A stretch of DNA of 64,000 nt from Tulasnella sp. 424 (Eukaryota; Basidiomycota; Agaricomycetes; Cantharellales; Tulasnellaceae). Made by a program: the position numbers and the translations under genes. The stretch lies in NCBI GenBank assembly GCA_019633425.1, contig WSUB01000132.1, positions 2,082 through 66,081 on the forward strand, written 5' to 3'. Position 1 is the stretch's first letter. Every line of letters begins with the position of its first letter. Under the pieces are notes generated by a model. That model saw only the letters and a list, made by a program, of their open reading frames with translations, made no database searches and had not been told where the DNA came from. Below, one piece after another: positions 12,601 to 22,321 of the stretch.

Positions 12601-15309
12601 GGAAACCTACCCCTCTCACCAGCACCTGGACTGCCCATTTCTATCTGGCACGATGATGGGAGCCGTCTCATTGCTCACGGCATTGTGGCCGAACAAGTCA
12701 ACCATCTCCAGGGCATTAATGTCACCCAAACTCGACTTGTTGTCACTGTCCAGCAAGTTCTTGTACCATCATCTGTGGTGATTGTACGTCAGACACAAGA
12801 TCTCGCCAGCGATCCTGTCCCATTCAACGTCGTAGTTCAGCGGAGAAAACTGCAGACACGGCCGACATCTGCTCACCTAATGCCCCACCAAGACTCCACA
12901 GCTCCCACTACAAAAGACAGCTCAACTCCAGCTCCACCCGTTGGGAACGAGCACGGCACATCTGAATCTTCAGACTCGGACGCCCTTGATACGGTTGGGA
13001 GTCTTATGGCAAGTGAGGAGTTCCACCCCACTCTTGAACCCGATGCTCCTGCGCTCCCTACGCTTCTGGACCCTGAGTCAGCAGCCACTGGTGAAGCAAT
13101 CCTCAAAGAAGTCGAGAGCCTGCCATGGAAGACGGAGATCCGCTCGCGAATCGCAAAAGATTGCTTCCATGTCATGAATGGCATTCCAATCTCGCGAGTA
13201 AGGCTCCAACCATATAGTTTACGTTTACACTCATGGGTGTAAATAAATAGTAAACTGTAAATATATTGTAAATACTATATAATAAACGGTTTAGATATAG
13301 CTTCCAGCCTGACCCAGTTTGTGGCACAAAGGCTTGTGAGACCACTCAGGGTTTGACCTGCAGATTACTCCCAGGCCCAAACCCAGACCCAAGAAGGAGC
13401 CCAAACCTTCTTTCAGTGTTTCCAGCATGACCAGGGAGGTATGAGGGCAGGTACCTTAGTTGAGGGGAGGCTTTTTGAGGATGTTTACTCATATTCTCAG
13501 CAAGATATGAGGTACCCTAGTACAAACTGTATATAAACAGTTTATAAATGTTTACACTGAGTTGACACCAGTGAGTAAATTAAATAGTAAATGTAAATGT
13601 AAATATGGGGTTGTACACAGTAAATAAACTAAATAGTTGGAGCCTTACTCGCGAGTCCACGCACTCAAACGGCCGTTTGCACGTGCATTACGTGATGCCA
13701 TCTTGATTCCAGATCAAGAGGATCGACATCGGCTGTCAATTGAGCTTGCCAAGATTGGGATGACCTTCGAGCACTTTGTCCGTACAAACCCAAGGTCAGC
13801 TTGGCAACATGTGAAACGGATTATCCCTCCTCCCGAACAACTTTTACCTGCCGTCCAGAAAGTCTTTACCACATATGGACCTCTCCCAGATGCCAAGACA
13901 GGCCTCCCGCTCTTCAATGCAGCCGCATGGCATGCAGCTAAGAATGCGCTAAAACTTATCAAAAATGGCTATCTAAGCGACCCACCCGGAATACCGCTGT
14001 ATCACATTATTGGGTTTGACAAGCACATGAACAATCTACCCATCTATCACTGCTTCCGTGGAACCAACTCAGTAGAAGGTGGCGTTCACCAAAACATCCG
14101 TCGCAGGGTCGCCCTCTCCGGCGCAACTCCCCGTCATACCGAAGCCCGTTTAACAGACTACATCCTTCGGCATAACCTTATTGTGAGTTTAATGTATTTG
14201 CTCCCCTTTACTGCAAGCTGATATCTCCAAAGGTTGGCACTCTGAATAGGACTGGACAGCGGTATGTTGGCCATTTCGACATCTGGTTGTTAAACGATCT
14301 CCAAACTGCCATGTCACGTGTTCAAGACTGGGTTCGTGACGCACCAGTAGTCACAGGCTGGGTGAACGGCCGCCTCTACACCCCGACATGTGAACGCTTT
14401 GGTATCCTGCCGATACCACCGAATATCCAGAATGAGATGGGCATGGTTCCTTTCATCCCATCATGCCCAAAAAACCAATCCTATCGATATCTGGCGCAAC
14501 AGCAGAACGTTCGCTATGCAACATTGCCGGTTCATACTGCTGGAGAGAAAAAGCTCTTCACGTTTCTTATGTGCGGCAATGCCGAGTTCTGTCTTTCGAA
14601 CCCAAATTGGACACGCTGTGCCCGAGAGTGGAACCAGTACGCTAATGGTGTCGAGATTTACTACAAGGTAAATTTTATCGATTGGGTAACTATACAATTG
14701 CGTTACTAAGCAAACTGTCCCTCATAGACCGGAGAACAACTTAAAACCTACCATGGAACCTGGTCTGTAAATGCGAACGAAAAACTCTCACTCGTACTCA
14801 GTGAGCAGAAATGGAGACCCGTTGACGATGAGCTCCGAGATCCGACGCGAAGCGTCCGAGCACCAGCAGTTCCATGCTCGGAGCCATCGCTTGCCCAGCC
14901 ATCCAAAGGGCTCATTGAGTCCGATGCAAGTGCATCGCCACCATGCGCCGATGCAGAACCCGAATCAGATGGAGATGAAGCGGTGAATGAAGACCTGACA
15001 CCCACCTCATCAACAGCCCCATTCCAGCCAGCAGGAGAAACCATTGGAACGTCAAATCAGAACGGCAAGCGAAAAGCGTCTGCATGGCCACCTAGTAGTC
15101 GCGGCAAGAATCCGGAACCACCAGCAAAAAGGGCCAGACAGCCCCGAAGTTGTTGCAAATGTGGTTTGACAACATGTATGGGTCGCGGCGGAAAGGGGGT
15201 CAAAGCTTGTACCAACAAATGCAGGGACTGTCAAAAGGTCAACTGTCGCGGGCGGAATACAAAGAAAAAGGGAGATAAATGGACTTGCTGGAATTCATGG
15301 GATGACTAG
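9634..15309 (+). CDS. Transposon protein: DDE-like core with embedded DEDDy 3'-5' exonuclease; interrupted by a MITE
   Basis: Exons 9634-9866, 9959-10190, 10243-11592, 11655-12161, 12220-13198 continuing at 13656-14182, 14233-14667 and 14728-15309; about 1614 aa without the MITE. An acidic N-terminus (EEEEEEE) is followed by an RGRPAKGW AT-hook-like motif. A zinc-ribbon-like region has CPISSC near residue 405 and CPSC near 442. I believe it belongs to the fungal DUF6729/exonuclease family. Next come PLDVGALDHSHK (D596) and FFTDN (D671). The exonuclease domain shows GLDAEW (D744, E746), ENDLKRL (D807) and YAATDAY (Y880, D884), all DEDDy residues present. After it comes NSVEGGVHQNIRR (E1241), like the TNxxE of MULE-type transposases. 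The C-terminus is basic with a Cys-rich cluster. The MITE at 13199 now breaks the frame. Role as transposase is inference from the element ends. Confidence 0.85.
13199..13647. mobile_element. 449-bp hAT-like MITE nested in the transposon gene
   Basis: Terminal inverted repeats begin TAAGGCTCCAAC at both ends (13199-13210 and the complement of 13636-13647) and extend imperfectly to ~23 bases. It is flanked by 8-bp direct repeats CTCGCGAG at 13191-13198 and 13648-13655. The ends are rich in GTAAAT/GTTTAC motifs. No coding capacity. The 8-bp duplication and TAAGG terminus fit hAT non-autonomous elements. Removing the element and one duplicate joins the host reading frame exactly (GIPISR then VHALKR). 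Confidence 0.9.
13648..13655. repeat. MITE target-site duplication (CTCGCGAG), right copy
   Basis: Identical to 13191-13198. The 8-mer is a perfect palindrome. Confidence 0.9.
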
Positions 15310-15648
15310 ATACTCACATAATTGATTCTGGGTGATTATCCGAATCAAATTACTGGTATGGCCCCTGTGTGGGAAGCATTTTAGAAATACAGTCCGTGGC
15401 TCGGAAGGACGGAACATACCGTGACGAGTATTTGAAGATTCAGAAGCTTGCACCTTCCACCCCGCTCCAGGTTCCAGTTGTTTGCCCTTCCCCTCACCAG
15501 AATAGGGCAGAAATTTGGGTGTAAACTGTTGATGGCTGGTTTGTTGACGAAAATTTTGAGCAGCGGCCGTATCTCGTGAGTCGTGCGGTGATAGGGAAAA
15601 GGCACCCGTTGGAGGAAATTGCGCGATGAACGATGCTCGGATTTGAAG
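15310..15648. other. Transposon interior without a supported gene
   Basis: Downstream of the exonuclease gene stop codon. It may hold 3' exons of the small minus-strand gene (an open frame runs 15659-15381 minus), but no acceptor could be fixed. Confidence 0.4.
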
Positions 15649-16158
15649 CTAACCTTCACTTACATAGAGACAAGGTGCCGCTATAGTCTTAACCACGGTT
15701 CCAAACAAGGACGGATGGATGGTTAGGTTTCGGCCGAAATAAAAGGATCCGATGAACTCACCACTTGGCGGGGCCGCATGCATACAGGACCCAGGATCGA
15801 GCTGCAGACATGGGGTGGAGCGGGATGAGCGCCAAACGACTCCGTTATGGCAGCGCTTTCCGGTAAGTCGGTGGATAGGACAACGGTGGTGGGGAGTCGA
15901 CCGTTTTCCGGGAGATAGCGGAGAACCGAGAGACGCTGTGCACGTCAGCGACGACATGCTGTGATCGTCATCCGCATCTCGCCGCCGAGTTTGGTGTCGA
16001 TGAAGGTGATTCTGGAGTTCGTACTGTTGCAAGGCCCTCGTGCCGAGGAAGGCTGCCGACGTGCCGGTCTTGGTGTCGAAGAACTTCAGAAAGTCATCGT
16101 GAGTAGTAATGAATGCAGAAGGAAATAGCAACAGTTACTTACGATGAAGAGATGCCAT
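15649..16158 (-). CDS. Possible small spliced gene inside the transposon
   Basis: Unrecognised. On the minus strand an ATG at 16158 is followed after 16 nt by a strong donor (GTAAGT at 16142). An open frame then runs from about 16050 to 15650, with further good donors at about 15762 (GTGAGT) and 15663 (GTAAGT), the former followed by a CTAAC branch-like site. Three well-formed donors in order suggest a real multi-exon gene convergent with the exonuclease gene. The encoded peptide (FLGTRALQQYELQNH, then a basic, Ser/Cys-containing stretch) has no motif I know. It could equally be chance open sequence. Confidence 0.3.
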
Positions 16159-16287
16159 AACTATCCGCTTACGTGGCAACGGGAAGGAGGGAAGAGAGAG
16201 ATTCCTGAGGACGTGACGATATCGCCGCTCTCCGAGCGGCTAACCCCTTTTTTTTGCGATCTCGACCACATATATCGATATCGAGCC

Positions 16288-16295
16288 ATTCCTCC
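16288..16295. repeat. Target-site duplication, right copy (ATTCCTCC)
   Basis: Matches 9463-9470; follows the right terminal inverted repeat of the 6.8-kb transposon. Confidence 0.9.
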
Positions 16296-16715
16296 TACTC
16301 TTGGCCGCTTGAGGGCGACCCTACCAGCCGTCGAGTGCATCCCTTCGAAAACATCGCAGAAGTGACCGTTGATTCTTACGGCATCTTTGGAGATAGATGT
16401 GATGAAGGAGCCAATATCACCGACGAGTCGGGTCGCCTTCTGAGAATCGGAGTCGCCATGCTCTAAACCAGATATCCCTTGAACAATTCGCAGCAAGTCT
16501 TCTGCAGCCTCTTTCGATTCAGGGGGCCACTCTGTGACCTGCAACGACCCGGTCATAAGACCCGTTGAGATACGAGTAACAGGGCTTACTTTAAGAACGG
16601 ATTCAACCGTAACTTTCAATGTCTCGTGGCTGGTAGGATGTCGGGCTAGCAACCCTGCAAGTTCCGTGGCGCGTCCACCACTGCGCCGGCTTGGACTCCA
16701 AGTCCGATTACCCAC
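16288..16715 (-). pseudogene. 5' half of the transposon-interrupted TKL kinase gene
   Basis: Continues the gene whose 3' half lies at 8588-9470. It encodes the helical N-terminal segment shared with the kinase at 5039 (LLARHPTSHETLK; VLKVSPVTRIST; AAEDLLRIV), then the start of a kinase domain with NGHFCDVFEG and the VALK lysine, breaking off at KRPRVGG where ATTCCTCC and the transposon begin. Position 16715 itself is a GTG within an open frame, so the true start or an upstream splice acceptor lies further along the minus strand, perhaps in the repeat region at 16866-17237. The intact gene would have encoded one kinase domain only, without the extra pseudokinase of the copy at 1821-5039. Confidence 0.85.
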
Positions 16716-16865
16716 AAATATCGTGCTTGAAGTTGATATGTCCGTCTTCTACAAATATGGGATCAGCCAGCTGCTCAGTCCGTCAAAATCAACCGACCAA
16801 CAGATCTCCGCCCAGGACCCGCCGGTGCAAGTTCCTGGGAGTTATTACTGGAAAGGTCCTCCGAA

Positions 16866-17237
16866 AAAACACCTCCTGTACGTTGGGGTCTGCTCCGAAC
16901 CCAATACTTATCAGCGCGTATACCTAAGCAATACTGGTTAGATAGTCTGCATACCCTCCACCATATCCGCCGTAGTGCTGCTGCTGATGGATCTGATCAG
17001 ACGACCAGGCCAAAACACCTCCCATACCCCTTTGAGCCCCATACTTGTCAGCACGTATACCTATACAATACTGGTTAGATAGTCTGCATACCCTCCACCA
17101 TAATATCCGCCGTATTGCTGCTGCTGATGGATCTGATCAGACGGTTCGGCAGAAAAACATCTTATAACTCCATGCCCTGGACTATAAGGGCCGTAGAAGT
17201 CGGTCCCGCGTTGTTGATTGATCTAATCAGACGAGCA
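16866..17237 (-). repeat. Three tandem ~135-bp repeats, potentially coding on the minus strand
   Basis: Copies at about 16866-17003, 17010-17142 and (diverged) 17143-17237. On the minus strand the first two translate to a Gln/Tyr/Gly-rich peptide of the form SDQIHQQQ-YGGYYGGGYADYL, each ending in a stop soon after. The third has SD-stop-INQQ and FYGPYSPG. They lie just upstream of the interrupted kinase gene and are absent at the matching place in duplicate unit 1. They could be remnants of an upstream exon or of an unrelated prion-like protein gene. Confidence 0.5.
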
Positions 17238-18899
17238 AAAAGGGGCCGGGGGTTTGAATACCCCCCACGGGATGCTTACAGTACGCCCATGACTTGAAAT
17301 GGAGCACGTAGGATTGTATGCTATGAGGATGCAGAGTGGGGGGCCCGGGGTTGGTGGAAGACTGTCGGTCCAAGTGGTGAAACACGCCTTCATCTAAGCC
17401 ACAAAGGCTGTGTACGCAAGACCGAGAGGCGTACATATTCCCAGGCATGACACCTTCTGCCCGACCACCAACATTATATGGCGCTCCTTGTTAAGCCGGT
17501 ATTGACCAGTCTTCTGAGGAGGAAAACTACAGACAACTTGGTTGGGTAGGGTTGGACCGTAAGCGCCCGCGTCGGTGCTACTTCCTAACGGTAACTACCC
17601 CACAGAAAGAAGCCCATTTCTCTGATCCTGCGAATAAAGAGCCCTGGCAGGCGAAAGTAGTAATGCCAACTAATAAATTGCATCTATAAGCTTGAATTAT
17701 AAACATATACCGCCTCTGGCTAATAGGAACGTTATATATACACACCCGGGAAGCGCAAGTCCTCATTTACCGTGTTTCGTGAAAGCTCCAAACTCTGCTC
17801 GAGTACCCCGCAGGGAGTGCCGAAAGGAAGCGTGGCCGAGAGCGGGAGTGACTTATACCTTGCATAAAAGGCTTGGCTGGGGGAGTTGGGTCGATTAGCG
17901 AGAGTCTGGAGACGTTAAATACCTCGTTCGAGCCGTTGAGTTCGGGAAGTGTTCCACGGATGCCCGATCGCGAGTGCCTAAAGGGAGATTGCCGAAAGGA
18001 AGAACAGAATCGACTGATATCTTATGTAAAAGGTCTTGGCGGTGGTTTAGGCGTATGAGAAGATTCCGTTTTCCCGGGAAGAGCTTGGCATGGGGAAGCG
18101 ATCGACAGGTCGGCTTGTCTCGAGGAGTAACGTCGGACGCGTCGGGATCGACAGTCGATCCGTTCTCTTTGATTCGAAATGCTTCGGAATGTTGTCTCAT
18201 GTTGCTGAATCACGCGTGTGCCGGACCGGTTTTAGCTGACTAGTGAGAGTTGACGAGGAATGAGGGTGGCGGCATGGTTCGGCACGAGTAGCCCCGATGT
18301 TTGCCAAGTCGGGGGTTACGGATGGGCTGTTTGGGCGTTTTCCGTGGTGTCAAAGTCGACGAGAAAACACCCAATCATGTTCCGCAGCCAAGAGAAGAGC
18401 GGAATCTGAAACGGCGAGGAAAAAGAAAAGAGCGAAAATAAGAACTGGATTCTCTTGGCTGGCACGTTCAGCTGCAACTGGCGAAATGATTCAGAAGGAA
18501 TTCCTTTTTCCCTCTCTCCCTCTCCCTCCCTCTCTCTCTTCCTCCCTCTCCCTGCTTAGAGTATCCTGTTGTAAAGTTGATGGCGGTGGGATGTTGTCGG
18601 TGATGAGTGAGATTGATTGGTTGTACCCAAATATAGCGGCACGCGGCGGTACCCGGATGATTGAGTGGGAAGGGAGGAGGGGGGCTTCGTTCGAGCGGTT
18701 TCCATCCCTTCTCTCCTCCCCCCCTCTCTTCCCTCCCTCACGCTTGCTCTTGGCTCTCTCCTCCCCCTGCCCGTCCCATTTCTAAAAATCGCCTGCAATA
18801 GCAAACACACTAAACACCTGTGTCTTGGCACGACAACAACACCAAGAGTTAGTGGAAGCAATCACCCACCAAGAGGAGAGTTTGACTAGTTCGTGAAGC
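17238..18899 (+). promoter_or_regulatory. Upstream/promoter region of the membrane-protein gene
   Basis: No gene seen. From about 17340 it is the duplicate of 5170-6447. Long CT tracts at 18502-18554 and 18703-18770 resemble pyrimidine-rich fungal promoters, and the ATG follows at 18900. Confidence 0.55.
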
Positions 18900-21368
18900 A
18901 TGGTGGATGACACCTCCACCTGGCATCAGCATCGAAGGCGGCGGAGGAAGAACACAAGCTACTACCCATCGGCCGCACTCCTCGCATCCCTCGCCGCCTT
19001 CGTCACTCCAGCCGTCCTAGCAAGACCCGTCCTACTACCCTTCCTCTATCCATCAATACCTCAGTCCACGTCAACATCCTCATCGCCGCGGCAACAACAA
19101 CAACACCCCTCTCCCTCCCGTCCAAGACAGAAGCGATCGGCTACCCCCTCCTCCTCCACCTCCTCCGACCGACAACCCACCGCAACCGCATCTCAACCAG
19201 CCGCATCAGAGGGACGTCGTGCAGACCGACTAGCGAACCACTTCCAGCCAGATGACGCCGGGCATTTCAAGCCCGCGTGCTGGAGCTTGCACGGCCAGAG
19301 CAACTGTCCGGTGCGTTATTTTTGCATCGCGCGCGCGCGCAGTCCACGCCGAAATCCTTTGCAATACTAATTTTAACCACCATCTATTCCCGTTTCCCGC
19401 TATCTATTTTTGTGTTCATACAGAGAGACGATCACGCGAACGGAGCGATCGACGACGACCCAGACGTGCATGAAGTCGTACCCGGCCAACCCGACTTTAC
19501 TCCGACCTCTTCAACATCCGGACCGTCCGCTTCTGTAACCCCACCTACTCCCACCACCACGTCACCCACCTCCACCTCCACATCCACCGCATCACCCTCC
19601 GCAACTACAGTCGAACCATACACCATGACTTTCAACGTATCCAATATCCCGCCAGGATGGCAGAAAAACGCTCGGACCTCGTTTTACTCGAAAAACCTGA
19701 TAATAGGGTTTTCCGTAACGCTTGCAGCGTTGATTTGCTTGACGATCGTGTTGTGCGTGATATGGAGGATACGAGTGGCTAGAGGGAGAAGGGAGAGTGA
19801 ACGGGCTTTGAAGGAAAAGAAAAGAGGTCCGTCCGGATGGGTCATCCCATCGATCTTGACGGAAAAAACTGATATCTATCTCGACAGAATTAGGTCTCGC
19901 ATCTCAAACGTCCGACGATTCATCTTCACTAGATCACGACCAAGACCGCGAATCGACTCGCCAGCGAGGGCTTCGGAGGAGGAGAGTGAACGTTCGAGCG
20001 GGCGACGAAGACGACGATGACGATGATAACGACGACGGCGACGACGGCCAACGAGAAGGAGCAGCCATGTCAGAAAAGAACGGAATGACTCCATCAGGAC
20101 GCAAACGCCGAACGGCGTTCATGAGGACCTTCAGCGGCAAGATGCTTACGGGACCGACGAAGTGGAGGAGGAATAAGAAGAGGAGGCAGCAGGAGCAAGA
20201 GGAGGAGGAAGAAGAAGATCGGACCAGGGCCGAGGAGGATGAAGAGCGGGACGAACGTCCAGAGCAGTCGGGAAGGAGGGATACTACAGCCACTTCGATC
20301 CTACCACCTTTGGAGACTCAAACCTCCTTCTCCCCGCTCCTCGCTCAAAACCCAACCTCAACAGCTGTGGAAGCTCCTCTCCCACTGTCCCCGCCTCCGC
20401 CACCACCAGCGAACCTCCAACCACCCTCTACCACTGCACCACTCCGCAACGGCGAAGGCGAAGAAGACGACGACGACGACCCAACCTCCGTCCAACCGCC
20501 CGCGTACCGTCGGCGCAACTTTGGTCTGCGGTCGCGCGCAGCTCCGGCTCCGACAACCGCCACTCCAATGAGCGCTCGGGCGCTGGAGAAGCAGCGCGAA
20601 GCTGGGGACGTTCCGGAAGAGTACATGTACATGGCTGGGATGATGCCTCCTCCCTTACCCTCGTCCACAATTGTTGCGAACGACGCCAATCTCGTTTTGG
20701 AGAGGAGTAGGAGCGTGGGTTTGCCGCCGGTTGAACAGGATCGGGACGAGGACGATGAAGAAGATGGAGAGGAGGAAGCGCCCAGGAGGGAAGACGTTTC
20801 GGCTCATTTGGCGACGGACGACAAGACCGTTTTGGCGAGGTTGCATCAGAGCGGGAGCGCGCCTTCTGCTCCGCCCGCTGAGCTGGACGCTTTGGAGGAG
20901 GGAGGGAGTCACGTCATGCCGGTTGTCCCTGAGGAAGTGGAGATGTACGACTTGGAAGATGCGCAAGGTTCTGCGTCTGGGTCGAGTTACCCTCTACCAC
21001 CACCGACGATGGCGACTTCATCCTCGTTCTTGCCAGCGCCGCCGGCGATCACCTCCGCGCACTTGTTCGTCCCGCCTCCACCACAGTCCACGGAACACGA
21101 AGACGGATCGGAGTTGCCGCGTTACGTCGCTGGACCGTCTGCGCCTTCGTTCGCGGGACGGTCAGAGAAACTCTCCGCTCCTGGACCATCCGAGCCTCCC
21201 GTTCCTCTTCCCTCGGCGCCTCCAGCGGAACCCGACCAAGTTGGTCCGATCGTCCCGTCTGCCCCGCCGATGGTTGAGGATGGAGAGGTGCAGGAGTTTG
21301 TGTTGGTTCCTAGTGCCCCGCCGCTGCTCGAGGATGAAGGTGATGCAGGTCCGAGTGCGCCGAAGTAG
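18900..21368 (+). CDS. Single-pass membrane protein with PPxY and PSAP sorting motifs
   Basis: About 764 aa; exons 18900-19310, 19424-19826 and 19888-21368 (the second intron, 61 nt with donor GTCCGT, is needed to keep the acidic frame open). An N-terminal hydrophobic segment (LLASLAAFVTPAVLA, residues ~27-41) should act as signal peptide. A Ser/Thr/Pro-rich stalk of ~185 residues follows. One transmembrane helix (IIGFSVTLAALICLTIVLC, ~229-247) precedes a basic stop-transfer stretch. The ~510-residue cytosolic tail is acidic and proline-rich, with a PPAY motif (~residue 475) and six PSAP motifs (from ~596, ~686, ~712, ~727, ~745, ~759), four of them PSAPP. PPxY binds Nedd4/Rsp5 WW domains and P(S/T)AP binds the UEV domain of ESCRT-I Vps23/TSG101, so a role in ubiquitin-linked endosomal sorting is inferred. 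No family recognised. Two truncated 5' copies lie at 1-215 and 6448-6811. Confidence 0.8.
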
Positions 21369-22273
21369 AGTGACTTGGTGATTAAATGTGCAAGTGGTCA
21401 TGAATACTTTTTTTTGTCTTTAACAGACGTTCTTGTTGGTTTGGAACGCTATGATTTTTCATCTTTTCCCGCCTTTTTTTAGCATCGCACCGCTCCTACT
21501 TTAAACTGTTTTCTCCATCATCATCACCCCACCACTCTCCGCTTTTCTTCGCTACTGCGTATGGAAGAACCTTTATCCTTGCTTTCCGGTTTCAAACAAC
21601 CGCTGCTGTCATCATAATCCCTTTGACGTTTTCGCCTTGCTTCATTTTGGTTGTGTTATTTCAACGGTAAATTATTACCCCAGCATTATTTCCTCTTCTT
21701 GTCCTCGTTAGGGTTTCTTGCGAATCCAAAATTACTTACATTGTTACTTTGACGCCTTGATTGTATGGAGAGTGCCGCGGCCGGAACTCAGAAGTAGGCT
21801 GTAGAGGTTGGACGAGGCTGCCAGACTCCCCATCACCTGGTTCCTATGAATTGAGGTCCCCACAAACCTCTCGCCGGCTTGAACAGGTGTCAGCGCTCCG
21901 CGGCCGCCAACCTTGCAGATCTGTCCGACCGCTATTCCTTCGCACTGAACTCCCATCAACTAGTGCAACTTCGGGCAGATTTATTCTGTATGGGTGAGAG
22001 ACGGTCTTCCCAAGTTGACATCAAGTGCGGGGCTCGGGATTTTGTTTTGCCAAATCGGCCGGAGGTCGTGTTCAAAATCGACACTGTCAAATTTAAAAGC
22101 CACCTTCCCCTGAAACCCCCGCCCCTGTTTCAACGACCGTCCGAGTCTGACTCCATCTCCTAGCCCAATTTGTTTTCTAAGCCTCCTCTCTCTCTCTCTC
22201 AGTTAGAAATCGCAGGTGCTAAGGTACGTTTCAAAATCAGATGCGCTCGATGGTAATGAGGCTGATGCTCGGG
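21369..22273. other. Intergenic region
   Basis: T-rich sequence just after the membrane-protein stop codon looks like 3' UTR. A (CT)n run lies at 22185-22200. No supported gene. Confidence 0.6.
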
Positions 22274-22282
22274 TATAAAAGG
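22274..22282 (+). promoter_or_regulatory. TATA box (TATAAAAGG)
   Basis: Perfect TATA box 48 nt before the ATG at 22322. It decides the start: the upstream in-frame ATGs at 22241-22265 would lie before the TATA box. Confidence 0.65.
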
Positions 22283-22321
22283 AGGGGAGTGATGATCACG
22301 AACCTAACATCCGTCAAGCCT

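Larger units (their letters stand above)
9471..16287 (+). mobile_element. 6.8-kb DNA transposon encoding an exonuclease/DDE-like protein
   Basis: Bounded by imperfect terminal inverted repeats: 9471-9493 (GGCGCGGTAGCGATATCTGTG) and the reverse complement of 16265-16287 (GGCTCGATATCGATATATGTG), matching at about 18 of the first 23 bases. It is flanked by 8-bp direct repeats ATTCCTCC. Removing the element plus one repeat restores an uninterrupted kinase exon, which proves the ends. It carries one large spliced gene on the plus strand (9634-15309), a possible small spliced gene on the minus strand (about 15650-16158) and a nested MITE (13199-13647). Eight-bp duplications occur in hAT and KDZ/Zisupton elements; the TIR does not fit the hAT YARNG start, so a KDZ-like or separate superfamily is more likely (inference). 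Confidence 0.9.

Noticed and set aside
13198..13655. MITE as a functional intron of the exonuclease gene
   Set aside because: The only GT-AG pair available removes 458 nt and shifts the frame by one base.
16866..17142. Direct repeats that might suggest a CRISPR-like array
   Set aside because: Repeats are ~135 bp, adjacent, coding-like and in a eukaryotic genome; no spacers.
20345..20966. Several minus-strand frames over 80 aa
   Set aside because: Antisense shadows of the acidic/proline-rich tail of the membrane protein.
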